DNA of 60,071 bases, from the NCBI RefSeq assembly GCF_002102155.1, contig NZ_LQOU01000056.1, positions 1-60,071 of the forward strand, in the 5' to 3' direction. The position numbers were made by a program, and so were the translations under genes. This document shows, in pieces, positions 24,822 to 32,788 of the stretch (positions are counted from its first letter, which is position 1; the number at the start of each line of letters is the position of its first letter). This stretch comes from Mycobacterium europaeum. Its GTDB lineage: Bacteria; Actinomycetota; Actinomycetes; Mycobacteriales; Mycobacteriaceae. The notes under the pieces were generated by a model. It was not told the DNA's origin and did no database searches. It worked only from the letters and a program-made list of their open reading frames with translations.

Positions 24822-26377
24822 GCGGCGACTTCGCCCGTTGTCGCCTCGTCGCACCCGTTGGCGGTCCGCCGGTCGGGGGCACGGTAGAGGCTGTACCAGG
24901 CGATCAGCGCGCAGGCAGTGGCCAGCGAGACGTGCAGCCACGAGTACATCCCGTGCGAGCCGTCCGGCTTGAAGATCACCATCACCCATGTCGACAGGCC
25001 GGCGATGACCGCGATCGCCCGCCGTGACTGCGCGAGCGGGGCCGCCACCGCCAACGGCCAGGAGTAGTACCACGGCAAGGCCGCGGGGACGAACAGCACC
25101 ACGACCAGCATGGAGACCGCGATGCCGGTCAGCGCGTCGCGGTCGTCACGCCGGAACCGCCACCACGACAGCGGCAGCGACACCGCGATGATCGCGATCC
25201 CGATGAACCGGGTGATGCGCAGCAGCGGGTAGAAGTGCACCGCGAACACGCCGCTGAACAGGGCGTGGATGAGGTTGGCGGCCGCGGTCGGCACGGTGAG
25301 CCAGTTGATGATCTTCACCGAACCGGCCAGCGCCGTCAGCCACCCCAGGCCCACGTGCGCCACGACCGACAGGATGCCGAACACGACGGCGAAGATCAGC
25401 AGCGACACCGCGGTGGCCGACACGAACGCCCAGGCCGGCCGGTACCCGCGGCGGGCACACAGATGCCGCGTCCACACCCAGACCATGAACGGCAGGGCGA
25501 TGCCGGCGGTGGCCTTGACCGCGATCGCCACGGTGATCAGCGCCGTGCCCAGGACGTGCCGGCCGGCGAAACTGAGCGCGATGCCGGCGGCCATCAGTCC
25601 CACCATCAGCATCTCGTTGTGCACCCCGCCCATCAGGTGGATGAGCACCAGCGGGTTGAGGACACAGATCCACAACGCCGTCGGCCCGTCGGTGCCCAGG
25701 TGGCGGGTCAATCGCGGGGTGGCCCAGATCAGCAGTGCCAGCCCCGGCAGCATGCACAGCCGCAGCAGCGCCGTCCCGGCCACCACGTTGTTGCCGACGG
25801 CCATGGTGACGAACTTCGCCACCAAGATGAACGCCGGGCCATAGGGGGCCGTGGTGATCGTCCAGATCGGACTGACGTTGTCCAGCAGGCTGTTCGGGTT
25901 GGCGACCGGCCCCACCGCATAGGGATCGAGGCCGTCGCGGAGCAGCGCGCCCTGCGCCAGATACGAATAGGTGTCCCGGCTGAACACCGGCACCGACAGC
26001 AGCAACGGCGCCAGCCAGAAGCCCGTGGTGGCCTTCATCGTGAACTCGGTCATCTCGCCGGCCAGGACGCGCCGGCCCAACCCCAGCCAGGCGATCAGCA
26101 TGAGGCCGACACCCGTCCACAGGACCACCGACGACAGCACCAGCCCGTGGCCGAATCGCAGCCACGACATGTGGATCGACTCCAGCAGCGGGTCGTGTTG
26201 GCGGATGCTGCCCGCGCCCAGGCCGCCCAGGCTGATCAACAGCGAACCGAGCATGCCGAGCTTGGCCGGCCGGGACTGCTCGGCGGCGGCGAACGCGCGC
26301 AGCTGCGAAATCCGCCCGCCACCCGTCGGTTCCGTGGCCGGGGTATCGGACGGGGGGACGTGCGTCGGGGTCGTCAT
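24815..26377 (-). CDS. mptA: Alpha-(1->6) mannopyranosyltransferase MptA
   Basis: 520 residues from ATG 26377. A GT-C enzyme with about 12-13 hydrophobic segments; the first periplasmic loop carries the acidic motif IRQHDPLLESIHMSW. MptA extends the alpha-1,6-mannan core of lipomannan on the outer leaflet of the inner membrane with polyprenyl-P-mannose. The N-terminal 35 residues are a Thr/Pro-rich cytosolic tail. The gene starts 4 bases after the stop of idsA2, whose polyprenyl product could serve the lipid carrier, so a shared operon makes biochemical sense. Confidence 0.93.
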   Translation of the reverse strand: MTTPTHVPPSDTPATEPTGGGRISQLRAFAAAEQSRPAKLGMLGSLLISLGGLGAGSIRQHDPLLESIHMSWLRFGHGLVLSSVVLWTGVGLMLIAWLGLGRRVLAGEMTEFTMKATTGFWLAPLLLSVPVFSRDTYSYLAQGALLRDGLDPYAVGPVANPNSLLDNVSPIWTITTAPYGPAFILVAKFVTMAVGNNVVAGTALLRLCMLPGLALLIWATPRLTRHLGTDGPTALWICVLNPLVLIHLMGGVHNEMLMVGLMAAGIALSFAGRHVLGTALITVAIAVKATAGIALPFMVWVWTRHLCARRGYRPAWAFVSATAVSLLIFAVVFGILSVVAHVGLGWLTALAGSVKIINWLTVPTAAANLIHALFSGVFAVHFYPLLRITRFIGIAIIAVSLPLSWWRFRRDDRDALTGIAVSMLVVVLFVPAALPWYYSWPLAVAAPLAQSRRAIAVIAGLSTWVMVIFKPDGSHGMYSWLHVSLATACALIAWYSLYRAPDRRTANGCDEATTGEVAAQ

Positions 26378-26381
26378 CGGC

Positions 26382-27431
26382 TCAGGCGGACCGGTCGGTG
26401 GCCATTCGGGCCAAATCGGTCAGCGCCGCTTTGGCCGTCGGGTCGATGGGCGCGGCGGCCAACGTGGCCAGCGCCCGCCGGGTCAGCTCGGCGATGCGCC
26501 GCTCGGCCGCGGCCAGGGCGCCCACCGACTCGATGACCGCGCGCAGCCGGTCCACCTCCGCATCGCTCAGCTGCCCCCCGATGGAATCGCGTAACAGCTT
26601 GGCGCCCAACGGGTCCGACTCGTCCGCCAGCTCCAGCGCCTCGGCCAGCAGCACGGTGCGCTTGCCCGACCGCAGATCGTCACCCGACGGCTTGCCGGTC
26701 ACGTCCGGGTCCCCGAACACCCCCAGCACGTCGTCACGCAGCTGGAACGCCACCCCGAGGTCCGTCCCGAACCGGCCGAAGACGTCCTGCACGTCGGGTC
26801 GGTCGGCGGCGGCGGCCGACCCCAACTGCAGCGGTCGCGACACCGTGTAACAGGCGGTCTTGTAGGTGTCGACGTTCATCGCCGACGCGATCGACTCGGC
26901 GGCGCTGGCTTCGGCGACGATGTCCAGGTATTGACCGCCCAGCACCTCGGTGCGGATGTCGGCCCACACCCGCTGGACACGCCGCGCCGCCTCGGGGGAC
27001 AGGTCGGCGCGAAAGACGATGTCGTCGGCCCAGGACAGCGCGAGGTCGCCGAGCAGGATGGCGGCTGAGATGCCGAACCGCTCCGGCGAGCCGCGCCACC
27101 GCCGGTCGCGGTGCAGCTCGGCGAACTTGACATGAGCCGTCGGGCGGCCGCGGCGGGTGGAGGAGTCGTCGATCACGTCGTCGTGCACCAGCGCGCAGGC
27201 GTGCAGCAACTCCAGCGCGGAAAACAGCAGCAGCACTTCGGAAGTGGGCTCTTCGGTCGCTACCGCGCGCCAGCCCCAGTAGGCGAAGGCGGGCCGCAGC
27301 CGTTTGCCCCCGTTGAGCACGAAATCCTCGAGGGCGGCGACCAAGACCTCGTAGTCGCTGCCGATGTGGGCCGTGTCGGCGCGCCGGTCGTGCAGATACC
27401 GCCGCAGTCGATCGGTGATGGCGCCGGTCAA
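26382..27431 (-). CDS. idsA2: Polyprenyl (geranylgeranyl-type) diphosphate synthase IdsA2
   Basis: 349 residues if started at TTG 27431 (MTGAITDRLRRYL), which matches the N-terminus and about 352-residue size of Rv2173. The open frame continues upstream without similarity; a CTG further up has a better ribosome-like site (AAAGGGG), so the start is open. Both Asp-rich motifs are visible but the first is DDVIDDSS, a shortened DDxxD, and the second is RDDVLGVFGDP. GGKRLRP is also present. It condenses IPP with allylic diphosphates. Upstream of mptA with a 4-base gap. Confidence 0.88.
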   Translation of the reverse strand: MTGAITDRLRRYLHDRRADTAHIGSDYEVLVAALEDFVLNGGKRLRPAFAYWGWRAVATEEPTSEVLLLFSALELLHACALVHDDVIDDSSTRRGRPTAHVKFAELHRDRRWRGSPERFGISAAILLGDLALSWADDIVFRADLSPEAARRVQRVWADIRTEVLGGQYLDIVAEASAAESIASAMNVDTYKTACYTVSRPLQLGSAAAADRPDVQDVFGRFGTDLGVAFQLRDDVLGVFGDPDVTGKPSGDDLRSGKRTVLLAEALELADESDPLGAKLLRDSIGGQLSDAEVDRLRAVIESVGALAAAERRIAELTRRALATLAAAPIDPTAKAALTDLARMATDRSA

Positions 27432-27711
27432 CTCGACGGTTGCCGCTGCTGCTGGGGCTTTCGGGCTCAGCGCGGCGCCCCTTTCTCGACGTGGCTCGGT
27501 GTGTGGCAGGCCCGACCAGTGTATTCGGCGCGGCACCGGAGGTCTTTCCCACACGGCGAGCGCGGGACGCCGCGATTGCTTCGACTGCCTCACTATTCCG
27601 CCGGAAGGGGGCGTTACCCCCACGCCTATGCTGGCGGAGGTGTCGGGGCCGTCCGCTGCTGTGCGGCCGGAGACGCCCCAAGCCGCAAGTCGTCGGATGG
27701 AGAGAAGCCGC

Positions 27712-28605
27712 GTGACACTCAACACCATTGCGCTCGAGCTGGTGCCGCCCAACGCCGATGAAGGCCGGGAGCGGGCGCTCGAAGACGCGCGAAAGGTGGT
27801 GCAGTTCTCGGCGGAATACGGTCTGACCGGCCGGCTCCGGCACGTGATGATTCCGGGCATCATCGCCGAGGACGACGACCGTCCGATAGCGATGAAACCC
27901 AAGCTGGACGTGCTGGACTTCTGGTCGATCGTCAAGCCCGAGCTGGCGGGGATGCACGGTCTGTGCACGCAGGTCACCGCATTCTCCGACGAGCCGACAT
28001 TGCGCAAGCGGCTCACCGAGCTGCGCGAGGCCGGGATGGAGGGCGTGGTCTTCGTCGGCGTGCCGCGCACCATGAACGACGGCGAGGGCTCCGGCGTCGC
28101 GCCGACCGATGCCCTGTCGATCTATCGCGAGCTGGTGCCCAACCGCGGCGTGATCCTGATCCCCACCCGCGAGGGGGAACACGGCCGGTTCAACTTCAAG
28201 TGCGATCAGGGCGCCACCTACGGGATGACCCAGCTGTTGTACTCCGACGCGATCGTCGGATTCCTGCGCGACTTCGCCCAGAGCACCGATCACCGGCCGG
28301 AGATCCTGCTGTCGTTCGGCTTCGTCCCGAAGATGGAGAGCCGGGTCGGCCTGATCAACTGGCTGATTCAGGACCCGGGCAACGCGGCGGTGGCCGCCGA
28401 GCAGGAGTTCGTCAGGCGATTGGCCGGCAGCGAACCGCCGCAGAAGCGCCGCCTCATGGTCGACCTGTACAAAAGCGTGATCGACGGCGTCGCCGAGCTG
28501 GGCTTCCCGCTGAGCATCCACCTCGAGGCGACCTACGGGGTGTCGGCGCCCGCCTTCCAGACGTTCGCGGAGATGCTGGCGTACTGGTCACCCGCGCAGG
28601 TCTAG
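27712..28605 (+). CDS. MetF-like methylenetetrahydrofolate reductase (Rv2172c-like)
   Basis: 297 residues from GTG 27712, fixed by the conserved TLNTIALELVPPN opening. The TIM-barrel pattern of the MTHFR family is recognisable (LELVPPN for the catalytic Glu region, TQVTAF, SFGFVPK) but similarity to classical MetF is low. The orthologue has been reported as an unusual MTHFR acting in methionine/folate metabolism (from memory). It is transcribed divergently from idsA2; the 280 bases between contain no clear promoter. The stop lies in a run of four CTAG sites with exact 9-base spacing. Confidence 0.82.
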   Translation: MTLNTIALELVPPNADEGRERALEDARKVVQFSAEYGLTGRLRHVMIPGIIAEDDDRPIAMKPKLDVLDFWSIVKPELAGMHGLCTQVTAFSDEPTLRKRLTELREAGMEGVVFVGVPRTMNDGEGSGVAPTDALSIYRELVPNRGVILIPTREGEHGRFNFKCDQGATYGMTQLLYSDAIVGFLRDFAQSTDHRPEILLSFGFVPKMESRVGLINWLIQDPGNAAVAAEQEFVRRLAGSEPPQKRRLMVDLYKSVIDGVAELGFPLSIHLEATYGVSAPAFQTFAEMLAYWSPAQV

Positions 28606-28634
28606 CAAGGCTAGAAGGTCTAGCAGCGCTAGCT
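28599..28634. repeat. Four 9-bp units each with CTAG at the metF/lppM convergent ends
   Basis: CTAG occurs at 28602, 28611, 28620 and 28629, exactly nine bases apart, in units GGTCTAGCA, AGGCTAGAA, GGTCTAGCA and GCGCTAGCT. The first provides the stop of the MetF-like gene and the last that of lppM on the other strand. Because CTAG reads TAG on both strands and the period is a multiple of three, each gene has three further in-frame stops behind its own. Confidence 0.85.
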
Positions 28635-29348
28635 GGGCGGCTGGTCGCGGGGTGCGGTCACCCGCGGCGAGCGGTCGCGGTTCATCCAGGCCAGCAGCGC
28701 GACGACGCCGGCGGCGGCGAAGGAGGCGATGCCCAGCCACACGCCCGCCCCGGTGAAGGAGCGCGTGTTCGGGTCGGTGTAGCGGGCCTGGGCGGTCATG
28801 GCGCTCACGACGCCGGGTTTGAGCTTCCAGGACACCACCGTGGACTCGACCCGGTCGCCGTTGGTCGAGGTCACCACGCCGGGGAAGGCGACGGTCAGCT
28901 CGACGTCGGCTTCGGGATCGGTGAGCGAGGTGAGGTCGGCGCGGCCCTCGAGGATCACCAGGTTGCCGTTTCGGCGCAGCGACAGGTTGACGCCCTGGGC
29001 GTCGGAGTTCATGTTGGCCAGCTGCGGCAACTCGGCGAAGGTCAGGTCGGAGAACACCGCCTGTGACCCCACGTAACCGTCGCTGTCGTAGTTCGACACC
29101 GCCACCTTCTGGCTGAACGGCAGGTTGTTGCTGTCGAGCTGGGGGCCGGTGTCCTTGGGCGTCTTGGGCTTAGCGGCGGCGACGATCTCGCCCGAGACCA
29201 GGTCGTCGGGCGAAACGGTGAGCGACGCCCTGACCCGCAGGCAGCCCGTGGCGAGCGGCACCAGCATGAGCAGCATCGCGATGGCCACCAGGCGGCGCCG
29301 CCGCGTGGTGAATCCGCGGGGCCGGGGCGGGGCAGGGGTGGCGCGCAC
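28629..29348 (-). CDS. lppM: Lipoprotein LppM
   Basis: 239 residues from GTG 29348; the frame stays open to 29420 but that part lacks similarity. A basic N-terminus and hydrophobic stretch lead to the lipobox LATGC, so the mature protein starts at a lipid-modified Cys. The domain after it (LRVRASLTVSPDDLVSGEI ...) is beta-rich, and a C-terminal membrane helix (WLGIASFAAAGVVALLAWM) with a short charged tail follows. The orthologue Rv2171 is implicated in phagosomal trafficking effects and binds PIM-type lipids (from memory), fitting the nearby mannolipid genes. Confidence 0.92.
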   Translation of the reverse strand: MRATPAPPRPRGFTTRRRRLVAIAMLLMLVPLATGCLRVRASLTVSPDDLVSGEIVAAAKPKTPKDTGPQLDSNNLPFSQKVAVSNYDSDGYVGSQAVFSDLTFAELPQLANMNSDAQGVNLSLRRNGNLVILEGRADLTSLTDPEADVELTVAFPGVVTSTNGDRVESTVVSWKLKPGVVSAMTAQARYTDPNTRSFTGAGVWLGIASFAAAGVVALLAWMNRDRSPRVTAPRDQPPS

Positions 29349-29416
29349 CAGGTCATCGTGCCAGATGAGGCGTGCCGCCTCGGCGGGTCCGCCCGGGCGC
29401 GCCCGGCGGCCGGCGG

Positions 29417-30034
29417 TCACAGCGGCAGCTTGCGGCCCAGGATCGCGAAGGCCCGCGGGTCACCGGCGAAGTGGTAACGGCGGATGACGTCGGTGAACCC
29501 CAGGCGTCGATACAACCGCCAGGCCCGGTTCGGCTCGCCGTTGGTCTCCGGCGTGGACAGCAGCACGTTCTCCTCGGCCCGACCCTCGAGCAGCCGGCGG
29601 GCCAGCGCCTCACCGAGGCCGCGGCCCTGCGCGCGCGGATGGATGTGCAGCTCGGTCAGCTCGAAGTAGCTGTTCATCAGGCCGGCGATCTCCTGGGGCG
29701 GCCGGCCGCCGCGTTGCAGGCCGAGGATGACCTGCTGCTGCCACCACTGCCCGGGCGCCCCGGGGTAGCCGTAGGCGACGCCGAGCAACGGCGCGTTGCT
29801 CAGTTCGGCGGCGGGCGGGATCGGCGCGTCCGCGCCGTCGGCCGGCACGGCTGCTTCGGTCTCCACGACGCCCACGCCGCGCCACCCGGGCCGGCGGATG
29901 TGCTCGAGCCACATGGCGGCACGCTGGTTTTCGGTGCCCCGCGGGTACCGCATCGCGTCGACGTACACCTTGAGGGCGTCGCCGAGACGGCGCTCCATGT
30001 CCGTGGGCGGGAGATCGATGAGGAAGATCGCCAA
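29417..30034 (-). CDS. GNAT-family acetyltransferase (Rv2170-like)
   Basis: 205 residues from TTG 30034, preceded by GAGGAGGA at a good distance. The acetyl-CoA-binding motif is LHIHPRAQGRGLGEALARRLL (RxxGxG/A form: in this case QGRGLG), followed by the strand-helix pair VLLSTPETNGEPNRAWRLYRRLGF typical of GNAT enzymes. The orthologue has been reported to acetylate protein lysines and small molecules (from memory); the true substrate here is unknown. It precedes lppM on the same strand with a 68-base gap. Confidence 0.88.
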   Translation of the reverse strand: MAIFLIDLPPTDMERRLGDALKVYVDAMRYPRGTENQRAAMWLEHIRRPGWRGVGVVETEAAVPADGADAPIPPAAELSNAPLLGVAYGYPGAPGQWWQQQVILGLQRGGRPPQEIAGLMNSYFELTELHIHPRAQGRGLGEALARRLLEGRAEENVLLSTPETNGEPNRAWRLYRRLGFTDVIRRYHFAGDPRAFAILGRKLPL

Positions 30035-30365
30035 CTCGCGGTGTCCTCCTCGTCTTGTGCCCGTGTCCCATGCCCGTGTGTCCGGCCGCTCAGCCCGCCC
30101 TCGCCACCGCCATTATCGGACCCGGGGAAGGCCGGTTGGCGAGCGGTCGCGGCAACGAACCCGCGGACCGTCCCGGTCGGGGAAGCCGGTTGTAGCGCAC
30201 GGCCGTTCCGGCTCGGATGAGGGCCCGGGCGCGGCGGGGATAGAATCGCCACCGAACCAGTGGTATGGCGCAGACTGACCTCGTATCATTTCAATTAGTT
30301 GCCCGCGCAACGGGCATCCGCGTGCTATCGATAGTTACGCGCCAACTGTCGGCAAGGAGGGACGA
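30035..30365. other. Divergent intergenic region with a 10-bp palindrome and a short hairpin
   Basis: 331 bases between the acetyltransferase start and the DUF3040 gene. A hairpin GCCCG-CGCAA-CGGGC lies at 30301-30315 and a perfect palindrome CTATCGATAG at 30325-30334, about 30 bases before the start. The AT-richer sequence TATCATTTCAATTAGTTG just upstream (about 30284-30301) is the likeliest promoter zone. The palindrome is placed like an operator, but no regulator can be named. Confidence 0.45.
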
Positions 30366-30770
30366 ATGCCACTCTCCGATCATGAGCAGCGGATGCTCGA
30401 TCAGATCGAGAGCGCTCTCTACGCCGAAGATCCCAAATTCGTGTCGAGCGTCCGCGGCGGAGGGTTCCGTGCACCCAGCGCGCGCCGCCGCCTGCAGGGC
30501 GCGGCGTTGTTCGTTATCGGCCTGGCGATGCTGGTTTCCGGCGTGGCCTTCAAGGCGACCATGATCGGGAACTTCCCGATTCTCAGCGTCTTCGGATTCA
30601 TCGTGATGTTCGGCGGCGTGGTGTTTGCCATCACCGGTCCCCGGCTCTCCGGCCGGCCCGACCACCCCGGCTCGGCGCCCGGGTCGTCGCGCCAGCGCCG
30701 CAGCAAGGGTGGCGGAGGCTCGTTCACGAGCCGCATGGAGGACCGCTTCCGCCGCCGCTTCGACAACTAG
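30366..30770 (+). CDS. DUF3040 membrane protein (Rv2169c-like)
   Basis: 134 residues from ATG 30366 with AAGGAGG just upstream, one of the best ribosome sites in the window. The N-terminus (MPLSDHEQRMLDQIESALYAEDPKF) is the DUF3040 hallmark; two membrane helices follow (about 45-65 and 70-90), then a basic Gly/Ser/Arg-rich tail. Such proteins are found near the division cluster in many actinobacteria; function unknown. A strong intrinsic terminator comes 18 bases after its stop, so it is probably a single-gene unit. Confidence 0.92.
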   Translation: MPLSDHEQRMLDQIESALYAEDPKFVSSVRGGGFRAPSARRRLQGAALFVIGLAMLVSGVAFKATMIGNFPILSVFGFIVMFGGVVFAITGPRLSGRPDHPGSAPGSSRQRRSKGGGGSFTSRMEDRFRRRFDN

Positions 30771-30787
30771 CGGCATCGCCGACGCAT

Positions 30788-30814
30788 CGGGGTAGCCATC
30801 GGCTACCCCGTTTT
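30788..30814 (+). terminator. Intrinsic terminator after the DUF3040 gene
   Basis: A perfect 10-bp stem, CGGGGTAGCC (30788-30797) and GGCTACCCCG (30801-30810), with a 3-base ATC loop, is followed at once by TTTT (30811-30814). It is a classical Rho-independent hairpin, uncommon in mycobacteria, and separates the upstream gene from the dcw cluster. Confidence 0.88.
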
Positions 30815-30940
30815 CATGCGCGTACCGGCCCGGTGCCGCCATCGTCGCAGACGCACCCCGACGGGCCCGCGATCGCCGAACCGACGATGCCGTTTCGACG
30901 CCGAACCGAGCCCTAACCGAGCTTCGGGCCAGGACGTGCG

Positions 30941-30978
30941 CCCCACCGGCCCCCACCGACGCCCCCCACTACGCCCCA
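30941..30978 (-). promoter_or_regulatory. Cluster of TGGGG boxes on the minus strand upstream of mraZ
   Basis: Read on the minus strand, TGGGG starts at 30978, 30968, 30955 and 30945, giving spacings of 10, 13 and 10 bases. MraZ operators in other bacteria are direct TGGGN repeats with about 10-base spacing, so this looks like a second, inverted operator some 140 bases upstream of the main one. Chance in C-rich sequence cannot be excluded. Confidence 0.4.
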
Positions 30979-31120
30979 CTTGCCCTTCCTCGGCGCCCTG
31001 AACTGCGGCTTTCTCTCGCCCGGCGGGGAGGCCCACGTACCCGTCGACGCCACGACCTGCTGGCCTGAGCGGGTCCGGGTGGCGGATAACTCGGAAAACC
31101 GCGCCACGACACCCCAACAA

Positions 31121-31145
31121 TGGGGCGAAGTGGGGGATTGTGGGG
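31121..31145 (+). promoter_or_regulatory. MraZ-box operator (three TGGGG repeats, 10-bp period)
   Basis: TGGGG occurs at 31121, 31131 and 31141 with exact 10-base spacing, and a degenerate TGGCT follows at 31151. It lies 47 bases upstream of the mraZ GTG. MraZ is known to bind direct TGGGN repeats with this period in its own promoter and repress the dcw operon, so autoregulation is expected. CCCCA at 31112-31116 faces the first box as a small inverted repeat. Confidence 0.82.
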
Positions 31146-31191
31146 TATGGTGGCTGCAGTGTTTGGGTGACCCCGAGCGGGAGGTGAGCTG

Positions 31192-31623
31192 GTGTTTCTC
31201 GGCACCTACACGCCCAAACTCGACGACAAGGGGCGGCTGACGCTGCCCGCCAAGTTCCGCGACGCGCTGGCAGGGGGGTTGATGGTCACCAAGAGCCAAG
31301 ACCACAGCCTCGCCGTCTACCCGCGGGGCGAATTCGAGCAGCTCGCGCGCCGGGCGAGCAAGGCCTCGCGCAGCAATCCCGACGCCCGTGCATTCCTGCG
31401 CAACCTCGCCGCCGGCACGGACGAGCAGCACCCCGACGCGCAGGGGCGCATCACGTTGTCGGCCGACCACCGCCGCTACGCGAACCTCTCCAAGGACTGC
31501 GTGGTGATCGGGGCGGTCGACTACCTGGAGATCTGGGATGCGCAAGCGTGGCAGGACTACCAGCAGACTCACGAAGAGAACTTCTCCGCGGCCAGCGATG
31601 AAGCACTCGGCGACATCATCTGA
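31192..31623 (+). CDS. mraZ: Transcriptional regulator MraZ
   Basis: 143 residues from GTG 31192 with GGAGG 7 nt upstream. Two AbrB-like MraZ repeats are visible: FLGTYTPKLDDKGRLTLPAKFRD at the N-terminus and DAQGRITLSADHRRYA in the second half, each with the DxxGR(L/I)x(L/I)P/S pattern. The protein forms a ring that binds the TGGGG repeats just upstream and represses the division and wall cluster. First gene of the operon; rsmH probably starts within its last 26 bases. Confidence 0.95.
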   Translation: MFLGTYTPKLDDKGRLTLPAKFRDALAGGLMVTKSQDHSLAVYPRGEFEQLARRASKASRSNPDARAFLRNLAAGTDEQHPDAQGRITLSADHRRYANLSKDCVVIGAVDYLEIWDAQAWQDYQQTHEENFSAASDEALGDII

Positions 31624-32788
31624 GGCGCGTGCCCGTGCAACGTGGCCTCTGCCCGAACCGACCCTGGCGTACTTCCCCAACGCCAGGTTCGTGCCTTCGG
31701 ACAGGGACCTCGATGCAGGGGTGCGGGCCCTCCGGGTCGCCGAGCGGTCAGGGGCGTCCCGCCCGACCCGGGAAGGTGTTGCCGTGGTTGACGATTCAGC
31801 GGACTTCGGACATGTGCCCGTCCTGCTGCACCGCTGCGTCGAACTGCTCACCCCGGCGCTGACCCGGCACCACGCCGACGGTTCGGGCGCGGTCCTCCTC
31901 GACGCCACCCTCGGCGCGGGCGGGCACGCCGAGCGATTCCTCACCGACCTGCCGGGGTTGCGGCTGATCGGACTGGACCGCGACCCGAGCGCGCTGGACA
32001 TCGCCCGGGCCCGGCTGGCGCCATTCGCCGACCGGGTCACGCTGGTGCACACCCGCTACGACGGCCTCGCGGCGGCTCTGACCGAATCCGGCTACGGCAC
32101 CGCCGAATCGGTCGACGGGATGCTGTTCGACCTCGGTGTGTCGTCCATGCAGCTCGACCGCGCCGAGCGCGGCTTCGCCTACGCTCAGGACGCACCGCTG
32201 GACATGCGGATGGATCCGCGGTCACCGTTGACGGCGGCCGACATCGTCAACACCTACGACGAAGCGGCGCTGGCGGACATCCTGCACCGCTACGGCGAGG
32301 AGCGGTTCGCGCGCCGCATCGCCGCGCAGATCGTGCGCCGGCGCGCCCGCACCCCCTTCACGTCGACCGCGGAGCTGGTAGCCCTGCTCTACCAAGCGAT
32401 TCCGGCCCCGGCCCGGCGCACCGGGGGGCATCCGGCCAAGCGGACCTTCCAGGCCCTGCGGATCGCGGTCAACGACGAGCTGGACTCGCTGCGCAGCGCG
32501 ATCCCCGCCGGGCTGGAGGCGCTCAGGGTCGGCGGGCGCATGGTGGTGCTGGCCTACCAGTCGCTGGAAGACCGGATCGTCAAACGCCTGTTCGCCGATG
32601 CGGTCGCCTCCCGCACACCGGTGGACCTGCCGGTCGAACTGCCCGGCCACGAGCCGCGGTTCCGGTCGCTGACGCACGGCGCCGAACGTGCGGATGCCGA
32701 TGAGGTGGAACGCAATCCGCGCAGCGCCGCGGTACGACTACGCGCTGTCGAACGGGTCCAGCAGGCAACCGGGAAGGGCCACGCATGA
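31598..32788 (+). CDS. rsmH: 16S rRNA (cytosine-1402-N4) methyltransferase RsmH
   Basis: 396 residues from ATG 31598, the length of the M. tuberculosis protein. The reading frame around TWPLPEPTLAYFPN matches the orthologue's N-terminus, which supports starting inside mraZ; a later GTG just before FGHVPVLLHRC would give the usual bacterial length. SAM-binding motifs follow: LLDATLGAGGHAE, LIGLDRDPSAL, then HRYGEERFARRIA and KRTFQALRIAVN of the RsmH fold. It methylates C1402 in the ribosomal P site. Overlaps ftsL by ATGA. Confidence 0.9.
   Translation: MKHSATSSEARARATWPLPEPTLAYFPNARFVPSDRDLDAGVRALRVAERSGASRPTREGVAVVDDSADFGHVPVLLHRCVELLTPALTRHHADGSGAVLLDATLGAGGHAERFLTDLPGLRLIGLDRDPSALDIARARLAPFADRVTLVHTRYDGLAAALTESGYGTAESVDGMLFDLGVSSMQLDRAERGFAYAQDAPLDMRMDPRSPLTAADIVNTYDEAALADILHRYGEERFARRIAAQIVRRRARTPFTSTAELVALLYQAIPAPARRTGGHPAKRTFQALRIAVNDELDSLRSAIPAGLEALRVGGRMVVLAYQSLEDRIVKRLFADAVASRTPVDLPVELPGHEPRFRSLTHGAERADADEVERNPRSAAVRLRAVERVQQATGKGHA

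Noticed and set aside
26734..28521. Long minus-strand frame spanning the MetF-like gene and part of idsA2
   Set aside because: It is out of frame with idsA2 and shows no family pattern; the MetF-like gene on the plus strand explains the region.
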